Below are positions 49,424 through 59,800 of a stretch of DNA of 64,000 nt, in pieces. Both the position numbers and the translations under genes were made by a program. Source of the DNA: Patella vulgata (taxonomy: Eukaryota; Mollusca; Gastropoda; Patellidae); assembly GCF_932274485.2 (NCBI RefSeq), contig NC_065882.2, forward strand, positions 69,663,431-69,727,430, in the 5' to 3' direction. Position 1 is the stretch's first letter; each line of letters opens with the position of its first letter. Under the pieces are notes generated by a model. It did no database searches, had not been told where the DNA came from, and saw only the letters and a program-made list of their open reading frames with translations.

Positions 49424-49630
49424 GAACGGTTCTTTTACGTGCACGCCAACCATTTTCCCGTCTGAAGGACTAGAGCAAATCCTGAGGAACCTTTCTGCCT
49501 CAACATGGCTGATCGGTTTCAATTGGCAAGGATTCATCGAACGGATGTACCTCGGCAACTACCTGGGTCGTACCCGAGACATCCTTCTTAGGGAACCAAC
49601 GTTACATTTACTAGGCCACCATGAAACTAC
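49424..49630 (-). mobile_element. SINE-C-related fragment
   Basis: GGTTCTTTTACGTGCACGCC and CCCGTCTGAAGGACTAGAG, then GAACCTTTCTGCC, match scattered SINE-C blocks. It immediately follows the tandem duplication. Confidence 0.4.
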
Positions 49631-50665
49631 CAGAAAATAAACGTTGTTAAAAGAAGTCAAAACGTTCATGGGAATACATGATTTCTGAAAACGGTGTGCT
49701 AATAAAATTATTGTGTAGTGCAGTGGACCCTTTCTAAAGAACGTAGCGTATTACTGATTATTTTTTTACTGTTTACGTTTTCCATAAGGCGTATTCAAAT
49801 CGTTGTATGGACCGAATTACTTAGTAGTAATTGAAAATGTGTTTTGGCGAAGGAAGTTAATAATATTGACACTGGAATATATCCTATCTTAAAGCAACGT
49901 GGCTAATCTAACTTTTTGCTATTACTTACCATGATAATGGCGTATATAAATATTGGCCCATATCCTAACACACCTTACAATGGCTGATTAAACTTTATTT
50001 AAAAATTACTGAACAATCTATTTTAAAAGATAGTGTGAATGTGCGGCTTTAAGAATAAACAGCCCATTGAAAAGTCTCATTAAAACGCCATTACAAAGTT
50101 TAGATTACCCTTACGGTCAAAGAAAACATGGCGAGAAATTGGTTCGGGGCAGACACAGAAACCATATTGGGAAAACTTTTTTTCCCGCTTTAAAATGGCT
50201 CTGTTAATTGAAAGTGCAAACAAGAATGTCTGGTAGTATGTTTGTGAGGAACCTTAAGGCGATTGTAAGATTGAGATAATATTATAAGTGTAAATTGGAT
50301 TCGATTGAAAACTAACAAAAGGTCAAGATGTTGTGGTACTAATTTTACAACTCAATTCAACATGTAGATCATTTTATAGAGTTCGTGTTCACTGTGTACC
50401 TCTTCAATAAGTGGGTGTCTATTTCAAGTCAATCATTTTCTGTGGTGCATTTAAACTGAATGTTTATCTAAAATATCAGTTGTAAAATGAAATTGGTTTA
50501 AGCATGTTTTGAAACTAAAATGTAATTTATTTTTATGTTTACGCGTGCGATGCATAGAACTATTCGCTTTATCAAATACTGTATTTACATCAATAGTAAT
50601 TCCTTGGTAACGATTTTCTAAGAAACGCCAATTAATGCCACACGGTGCCAGAATAATAGTTAAAG
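49631..50665. other. Unassigned AT-rich DNA
   Basis: Nothing supportable was seen. Confidence 0.4.
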
Positions 50666-50758
50666 TACGGACAAGCTAATACACAGAACGCGACAAGCTA
50701 AAACACCGTTCTGGACAAGCTAATAAACAGTACTGGACAAGCTAATACACTAACGGTG
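50666..50758 (+). repeat. Four-unit tandem repeat (GGACAAGCTAATACAC)
   Basis: Four units of about 22-23 bp containing GACAAGCTAA(T/A)A(C/A)AC lie head to tail. Confidence 0.8.
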
Positions 50759-51607
50759 TATAAAGGTTGTCATTTTTTTTTTAAATGTTATGAAATTTGT
50801 AAAAAATGTTTTTGTACTGGACAAATGAAAACCGTACGCGTAAGCGAACACAGAACAGAAAATCAAAAAAGTCTAAACTGTCCGCCACGTGAACATGCCG
50901 CTGGATATTGACAAGAAGTGCTACTGGGTGTTCCAGAAAGAGTATATATACCCTTCCTGGGATCATCGGGGCCTGTACCCGTCACAACTAGTAGTTAAGA
51001 AACTACACAATTTTCAAAAGAAACTCTTCACCATTTCTAAAAGTTTAACTCGTATTCTGCACAGATAAATCCTTTTTGACAAATTTACCATCCTACAATG
51101 ATCTATGGGTGATTGTATTTCTTAAATCGGGTTTTGCTGCGAAAGATTTGTTGATGTTTAGATTTGTAATATCGTTGCTATTATTCGTTAATAAGCTCCA
51201 TATTATAGTCTATTTACTGTAACATATCGGAATACAGTATAAATATAGCTTCAGTGAATGAAGACCATCAATATTTATATCGACTAAACCAATTTTATCT
51301 AAATACTGGGATTATCTAGATAGTTGAACCGACTACCGTTATAACAAGATTACAGGATAATAGGAGACAACTGCATAAATCTTGGAGCCAATACGAGTTG
51401 CTTCCCTTTTTACTGACCAATTCAAGACATTCCAGGGAAACCGCAAAACACTAGTCAATACATGGATCCAAATACTATTTTAAGTTCTCCTTAATTTGAA
51501 GTCTCCAAATGACAATTCATATCTTAGCCTGCACAAATCTTTACTGATCTTTCAAAAACAATTTCCAGAGCTAGAACTAAACTCAAATTGCCAGAATCAT
51601 TAAAGGT

Positions 51608-51823
51608 TTAGGTGCTTTCCGAAATGGCCGAATTGAAACGACCGTTTCTTTTCCAGTCCCGAAAACCGGTCTGAGTAGCATTGTTACGTAATGACATGTT
51701 CCAGCTACGGAGATTAATAGAGACAGTATCATTTTCAGGTGAATTGGCACATGTCTGTTTCTGAAATTCTCTTACAACTTTATCCAACTTTTTAGTGTTA
51801 GAATTGGATTCCAGAACATTCAA
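51608..51823 (-). CDS. Open frame, possible extreme 3' exon of CTC1 or chance
   Basis: A 71-codon - strand frame contains VVREFQKQTCANSPENDTVS and INLRSWNMSLRNN. The pattern of an FQ followed about 20 residues on by a short hydrophobic/polar strand loosely recalls the last strands of vertebrate CTC1. I could not find a clean acceptor joining it in phase to the preceding CTC1 exon, and the exon at 53716-53874 already ends in a stop. Weak. Confidence 0.2.
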   Translation of the reverse strand: MNVLESNSNTKKLDKVVREFQKQTCANSPENDTVSINLRSWNMSLRNNATQTGFRDWKRNGRFNSAISEST

Positions 51824-52558
51824 TCAAGTATCCCCATATAGCACAAGTCACTTTATATGCAAAATATATATCATCAATCCAAACAATATCAATGACTGAG
51901 GAACAGAAGAAAATACTTATATCTTTTATCTGAGATATTATCAATTTAACATAACAATCACATGATTAATAGTTTAATTATTAGAGACATTTTAAATGTC
52001 TTTATATACAACAAAATATATAAACATGTACATTAGACTATAACTATTATAACAATTTACATGCTGTCACCTCTCAATATCATTTAGAGACTAAAATCAT
52101 TTAGTCATTTGTGCTTAATTAACTTGAAGACTGGGCGGTGGGGTGGGGTTGGGGGGAATAAATTGTTAAAAGAGTGACTACTCATATCTAATGTTTAAAT
52201 ATTTAAACTACAGATGATTCAACTTGTGATTCCTTCAATATGTAAACATTCCAGTGTAAAATATGGTAGACATCTTGTTTCTATAGTTGTATCACCGACA
52301 TGAACATTTCTTACCTCCAACTCTAAAATAATTCAAATATAATAATTATAAATAATAACCTTAGATAGCAGTCCAGAAACATAATAATTTCATTACTAGA
52401 CCAACTTACTGTCCATGCTACTACAAAACATCAAGTTAAAAAGGAAATTTTAAAACATTTAACCCCGGATGCCTCTTCGCCACATTTTAATTTTAAAAAT
52501 TAGTTGACTAGATAATTAATGGCCAGGATAGCAACATCATATGAAGTCCATATCACTA

Positions 52559-52841
52559 AGGGGGTTTGGGTGGCCGAATGGTTAACGCATGCATGTTGGA
52601 TCAGAGTATCAGACAATCTGTCCTTGAGTCAAGTGACGTGGTTTCGATTCCTCGCTTGTACGTGAGAAGGAGTAGGGTCGCCTGTAAAACATTGAGGGTT
52701 TTCTCTGGGTCCTCCGGTTTCCCCCCACTGCTAAAGACCCCTACACGCAAGCGATTTATTGAAATAAAATTGAAACATTTTAGTCCCGAAATGACCTAGT
52801 TTTTGTCGAGTGGATGTTACACCACATTTCTCTCTCGGTCT
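52559..52841 (+). mobile_element. SINE-B copy 5 with 11-bp duplication
   Basis: CATATCACTAA (52548-52558) and CATCTCACTAA (52842-52852) flank it, one mismatch. The head is GGTGGCCGAATGGTTAACGC, the B box GGTTTCGATTCCTC, the core CCTCCGGTTTCCCCCCACTG, and the tail GTCGAGTGGATGTTACACC. Full length. Confidence 0.93.
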
Positions 52842-52891
52842 CATCTCACTAATTTAAGTTCAATATCATTTACTATCAATTGAATCACAAG

Positions 52892-53266
52892 TTAAACATA
52901 CATTATGCAAGAGCTAAATCTGTTTATTGCAGGTCTTTCTTTAGGCCTGAAATGTTATCTAAATTATTAATTAGACATTAATTAACCTATCAAGATCATA
53001 ATCTTTAGTGGATTATGAGCCGATTTACTGCATAACTTTCCGTCACGATTTAACGATTAAATGGATAATAGAGACTATGCTGTTTATCATACTGACTTTA
53101 GTAATGATGATCGAGGCTAGGCGGAAATTTCAATCGCTCAGTTCTCGGTTCATAGTGGATCAATTTGAATGAAATTTTCAGCAAGTTGCCTTTACATTAT
53201 CTAGTTTTTAACTATTATAGTCAGAACTGCCAACTCGTTATCGAATCTCCCATAATGTATCTTTAA
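52892..53266 (+). mobile_element. MITE-A copy 4 (TTAA-flanked)
   Basis: TTAA at 52892-52895 and 53263-53266 flank ACATACATTATGCAAGAGC and the inverse of AGATACATTATGGGAGATTC. It is internally closest to copy 1, sharing GATTATGAGCCGATTTACTG, but has a deletion in the middle. Confidence 0.85.
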
Positions 53267-53715
53267 TGGGTGTATATTTAACAATATTGTAATACCTTCT
53301 AAAGATACGTGATTGTAGTTTTGGGTATAAAATGGTTTTAATGTTAAACACCAAAGTCTACTTGTAATATAACCATTACACAATCTTTGTACAAAGGTGG
53401 CAATATCAGTATCCTGATAGACGACTGAAAACTAATTAAAACACAGATAAATTCAACTATTCTACAATAGACAACTATAAAATATACAGAGATGCAATTA
53501 AAACATACCACAGATTTAACTGGAAGTGCTAAGGAGACTTAACGCAGCTGAGATTTGTAGCGTCATTGTAGGCAGGATATATTTACATACACAAGAAAGT
53601 CAACAACATCCTAGGGAAGCCAAAGAGAAATTACTCTGCATGGCTTGGATGGCTTGCAGCTTTCTACCGACATATTTTAGATTAGATTTTTCAAAACATA
53701 GTGAATTTTTGTAAC

Positions 53716-53874
53716 TCATTTATCTCGCTTGATTTGAGTTTCAAGGGAGTGATAGGTGGTTTGTTTACAACTTAGAAGATTTTGTAATAAAATGTACCAT
53801 AATGCAGACTTTTTTAAATTTATTTCCAAAGATCTTCCATATGTTCCAATTGAAAAGCAACTGAGTAGATATTT
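53716..53874 (-). CDS. CTC1: Probable terminal CTC1 exon
   Basis: An acceptor TACCTAG leads in phase 0 to KYLLSCFSIGTYGRSLEINL, then SALWYILLQNLLSCKQTTYH and SLETQIKRDK, ending in TGA. Length and hydrophobic spacing resemble the last helix of vertebrate CTC1, with RSLEIN and ALWYILL at the expected distance from the DDG motif. The family normally has about 40 more residues, so the true end may be another exon downstream or this lineage may be shorter. Confidence 0.5.
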   Translation of the reverse strand, partial: KYLLSCFSIGTYGRSLEINLKKSALWYILLQNLLSCKQTTYHSLETQIKRDK

Positions 53875-56800
53875 CTAGGTATTTAATTAACATATTGGGC
53901 TGAATTAAAAGAACTAACTACATATCACAGAAAAGATAAGTTGCCAGGCAACCAACATGTGGACAACAGCTGAGTCATTAGAATCCATGCACTTTATATC
54001 ATAAGATCTGTCATTGAATCAAGTGGTGTGGTTTCGATTCACCCACATGTACGTAGCAATCAATAGGGTTCTCCAGGTTCTCTGGTTTACTCCCACTGTT
54101 AAAGATGCCTACGTGCAAGCGGCTTATTGAAATAAAATTCTTTCATATTAGTCCCGGAATGATCTAGTTTGTGTTGAATGGACTTTAAACCTCATCTCTC
54201 CCTCTCTATACATATTATTCAGAACTATATTCAACTAAAATATAAATTAAAAATAAACATTACTTACATTACTGATGTAAATTTCACCAATGTCTTGAAT
54301 TTCATCTAAGAAACTTTCAATTTCCTCTTTATTTAAATTAAAAAAAGTCTGTACTTTTTCATCTTCAAGTGTTAGAAATGTCTTGGCAACTGTACTTCCA
54401 TCATCAATCAGAAAGCTATAAAAATTATATATACTTGCCTGCCAGATTACAAAACAATTTGGGTTGTTTATCTAAATTCATAAAATCTACTTTCTGTTAA
54501 CAAATGAAAGGGAGTTAAATGTCCTACCTTTCTGCACCAACTGGGATAATGAAGGACATGTGCTATGAAGTCGTTGCAAGTGACATTTTGACTGGGCAGA
54601 GGCGTTTCCTGTTTGCCCACTCTTTTACAAACTCCTGCAAATTAGGATGTTAAACCCCTCTTCATTTTTTCAAATTCCAATTACACCCAAATATGCCCCT
54701 GCTTCAATTAGATTGTGCTGATATGGAAGCCAGCCAGTGCCAATTCCTAAATCAATATGATTTTCTGCTATTAACTACAGACAATAAATAACCATGGTTT
54801 GACCGCTGCAAAATTTTACACAAGTTATATGCTTCTCTACAGCTATCGAGTGAGCATAAAAGTTCAATTTTGTCACCAAAAAAAATCTATGAATTTGAAC
54901 TAAAATAACATATTTAGCATAATGACCACTCAAATAAAGAAACATGGTAGTAATGGTGATAGTCAGTGGTCTTCTAAAGATAATCAGCATGAAATGACAC
55001 ACCAGATTTTTTCTGAACCTAAGCAAATGAAATGAATTTCATTCGATGGAAAAACAAAAACAATTTCATCTGATTTTGAAGATCAAATATTTTTTTGATT
55101 GATGCCAGTGAGAAATGGGTTTAAGTGTTGACTTACCTGATTTTACCAGTAAGTTTATATGCTGTGTTTTTACAACAAGGATTAGAACATGTTGATTGTT
55201 GTACTCGACTACCACATATACAACATATACTCTCTAATCTCAAATTTAATATCTGATAAATACGACAGCAACATTTAAATACACACATATCTTTCTTGTT
55301 AATGACTTCTAGAAGATATTCATATCTTATACAATTTATATCATCGATGCATTGCTTTTTATCCTCAAACCTGAAATAAAACAAAACATCCTTATTATAA
55401 CCACATCATAATAGCAATGAAGTTGTATTTTGCACACTGGCTCAGTGAGTAAGACATTGACTCACTAACCAGGAGGTCCTGGGTTTAATCAAAGTGTTGG
55501 CCGAGAAAGTGTCTTAGGATTTTCCAACCTGAATTCAACTTGTCAAGTGAAGTGGTGTAGGATGCAGGACAAGAACAAAGCTCTCGGTTGTTTGCATGGG
55601 GAAAAACCCAGATTCAACCATGTACTCGTACAGGTATATATCATTCCATTTGTGCCAATATGGGGGGGGGGGGCGAACGTGTCACCTGTGACGAAGGATA
55701 CTGTCATCACTTTATAAAAAAAATAAAATATCTATGAATGTGAAAGGATATTTTTCTACTTTGATGTAAGGAAGTATATTTTCTGACCTAGAGCACCCCC
55801 ACCCCCGCTTAGAAAAGTACAGGTCACAGGTGCAGGGATGCGAGGATGAACAGAAGGCACATTAAGGAAAAAAAGGTACATTGTGATTAATACACACCCC
55901 TGTGACCTGTGTACTCGTTGACATGTAAATAAAACCTTGACAGTTGGAATTAGATGACAAGTAGGGGGAATGTTAATCTCCGGACAAAATATATCCCCCA
56001 TGGCCCAGTTGGTGCATGCATAGGTAAACATACCACTAACAAACTAAGCATGTATTTATTCTAAGTTTCATCATAGTTATACTTATGTTTGACACTGACA
56101 TATTGCCCAACCACATGTTTCACTTCTGTTGGTGTAAAAGAGGATGTAGATGGCACAGGAAGGTAACTGAACATGAATGATATTTCTATATACTCAAATA
56201 AGGATTCACTATTATAGTTCCTGGCTTGCTGAACTGGAAGTGTTGACTGAGAAAGTGCTTCAACTTTTTCTAGCATAGTTTCTGGCAAGGCACAGTGTCT
56301 GTCTATTTGTTCGGATGAGACGACAAACTTAAAGAGAGAGAGAAATGGGGTGTAACATCCACGACAAAAACTAGGTCATTTCGGAACTAACATATGGTTC
56401 AATTTTATTTAATTAATTCGCTTCGGCATTGGGGTTTTTAGAAGTGGGAGGAAACCGGAGGACCCGGAGAAAACCCTACTCCTTGTCATGTAAAAGTGGG
56501 GAATCGAACACAAACTTAAGGTCCTGTGCATATAAAAGAACCTTTAAAAGTTGGAATGCAGTTGTCCAGGCAAAAATTCCGCGGCCTGGTGTATGCCCAT
56601 TTTCATTCACCCAGTTGGAGCAAAACAGTAGGATGTTAACCCCATTTCATTTTATTTTCATAGTTTATACGTACCTTGTGTTATGTGATGTAGATCTAAC
56701 AGACAGTATTTTATAACTTGATACCATGATATATTGACAATACACTATACCACGTTTAGATACTTTTCTTTCTAATCTCTCAAACTTTACTACAGTACCA

Positions 56801-59800
56801 GGTAATAATCCTAGTGGATAAGATGTCCGTTCTAGTTTTAAATAAACAGTTACATCCGAATCAGAATTTAATGATTTTATCTGTAGTTGTACACATTGGT
56901 TTCCTACCATCGAAACACCTATAAAATATTAGAACATAAAAAAAAATTTTGAACATAATTATAATTTTTTCTACCTTGTTTTCAAGAAAAATATCTCAAA
57001 ATTAAACAAAATTACAAAAGTATTTTATGGTCCACATATGTTGATTCTCAGGCGGTTATTTCTTAAAATATCACAAAACAGGTAGAGGTGGAGATTTACC
57101 CAGTTCGGAAATCTTGCTAAGCCTCTGTCACAAGCATGTGTTAAAAAAGTATACCATTCAAACACCAAAAGTGATCGCTAGATTTACTTACTTGTATTGC
57201 GTAACTCAATTAAGGAATATAATTTTTCGATTGTATGAGTTTTCTAATAATTGTGAAGATCAATTACCTCTAAAACTTAGACAAGTATTATATAGACATG
57301 GCTATATCCACTTTGGGATCAAATGGAAATTCGGAACTTATTGCCAAACGCATATGGAAACTGAAAGTTTTAATTTCTGCAAAAGAGCAAGAGAGAAATG
57401 GAGTTTAACATCCACTTGACACAAACTAGGTCATATCCGGAACTAACTTATGTTTCAATTTTATTTCAATAATTCGCGGGGAATCAAAACCATGCCAAGT
57501 GACTCAATGACAGACTTTCTGATCTAACTGGCACACGTTTTAACCATTCAGTCACCCAAACCACCTTTAGGCAAAGAGGTACATTACTTAGATAAAGGTA
57601 GTTGCCGCTGTGGCTCAGCAAATATGGCAATAATTTACATAACAGATCCCAGGTTTGATCCTGGTGCTGGCAGAAAAAGTTCAGAAATGAAATTAAATGA
57701 AATGAAATGGAATGAAAGGGGTTTAACGTCCTACTGTTCTGCTCCGACTGGGATAATGAAGTCGGGCATACGCCATACATATGCTATGAGGGAAATTTTG
57801 CCCAGACAGCTGCACTACGGCCTACTCTTATATTCCAGCTGCCAATTGATTTTTACGTGCATGCCAATGTGTTCACGGGACCTCAGATTTTCCTCCCATC
57901 CGAACGACTAGACAGCTGTCCTTGTCAGACCCTTCGTCCTGCACCACTGATAAGAGAAAACCACACCGGAAAATCACGATGAACTTTCTCGGCCAACATC
58001 GAGAACCTTTTTAGAGAGGTCTATTTATTTCCATGCACATAAAAGAATCCTTGCCGACTACGAATTTAATGAAGAGTACATAGAAATGTTCTGTTCAGGC
58101 AAAACTTCCCTCATAGCACACTACACTACATAAACTGTTCTTCATTAGCCCAGAAAACTATGTAGGACATTAAATCAAATTTTATTTCAAGAGTCTTTCA
58201 CATGGAATTAACACAGATCCAATTTCCTTTCATTTTTTATAGTTCAAATTTTGTTTTACTTGTCTTGACTACACTAGGATCTGGAAGAGTTGTTATATAA
58301 TGCACGTTCTGGTTGATGTGAGGGATTAGCCAAAAACACAGTCTGTTGCAGCGAGTTCTTGGCGTTCAATGCACAGACATGTGAGTATCCTACTAGAAAC
58401 ATCAATGCTGATGTCATAGGGTCAAAAGCCGCTGGTATGACCCCTGACGTGACCTCCCAATACAAATGGTCAGATCTTCATGTACTTTTTTAATCGAAAG
58501 TTTAAAAAAACGAAACGAAATATAAATCTGTATTGTAATCAGATGGGAATTAACCAGTTGTATTCATTAAGATATACCTGGGACTACTCCTTTAAGGATC
58601 CATGATAGAAGATACTTACTAAGAAATCTCTGAGTTTCAGTCTTTAGCTTCTTGTCATTGAACCCAATACCTTTTGGTGGTAGACCAGAATCACAATGTT
58701 TTCTACCAGATATAATACCAACAACTGATACTAAAGCTTCTTTACAACTTTAATACAAATAAATAACATGTTACCTTTAGTGACAAAAAAACAATCTAAT
58801 TTCAATTGCAAAGTGGGTATCTATTTACATTAAAACAATGAAAAGTCTAAATTCAATTGAAAAGTAGAAACCAGTATCGGATTGCATTAAAAAAAACATA
58901 GCCCTATGTTGTCTTAGTGGAGTATGGCACTGTCCTGTCACAGCGTTGGCTGAGAATGCTCTCCATAATTTATAAATGGTGCACTGAAAAACGAGCTCCA
59001 TGTCCATACATAAATCAGAGGTTCTGACCCTTTCAACTGATTCGAAGTCAAAGATGGACACAAGATAGACTGAATACAGTAGCTAGGGTAATAAAAAACT
59101 TACCCACAAGACAAAACCTCCTCAATATTTTTAACACTATCTTTTTCAAGCTACAACATAAAAGTATATTATTAGTAAGCTTGAAATAAATTAGAATAAT
59201 ATTAAACTAAGAATTCATCATTTATATACTCTTCAAAAAAAGTAGGGGATATTGAAATGCAAATACCTATGCAAGAGAGAGAGAAATTGGGTTTAACGTC
59301 TACTCGACACAAATTAGGTCATTTCGGGACTAACATATGGTTTAATATTATTTCAATAATTCGCTTGCACGTAGGGGTATTTAGCAGTGGGAGGAAACCG
59401 GAGGACCCGGAGAAAACCAACGAGGTTGGACAGGAAATACCTATGCAGGTTGTGATATGACATGGACATTTGACATGCTTTGAGAGTATTTTCAGTTTAT
59501 ACACAGATAAAGAACTTATCGCCCTAACAGAACCACTGAACTGCACGTGCAACATGCAATAGTGCCATACAAATGGGAGGGGTTCGTTGTCAAATTTGAC
59601 ACTTTAGGGAAGGGTTGATGAAAACTGCCGTGTGCTGGTTTATCCTATCCATGTTTGCTTTCCTATCGGTTCTTGCATAAGATTTACTGTTTAGCGTATC
59701 TTTGCTTTAGTGTGTTACATTTAATTTGCAATGAGACGTCTTCAACCTGCTGTACGTCTACATGCTATTAGCATGCTTAAAATGGGTTCTACACAGCGAG

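Noticed and set aside
52566-52660. Possible tRNA gene with A and B boxes
   Set aside because: The head is followed by the SINE-B body and CT tail and flanked by target duplications, so it is a SINE, not a tRNA gene.
56429-56716. 95-codon + strand open frame
   Set aside because: It crosses SINE-B, SINE-C and the antisense of a CTC1 exon; composite by chance.
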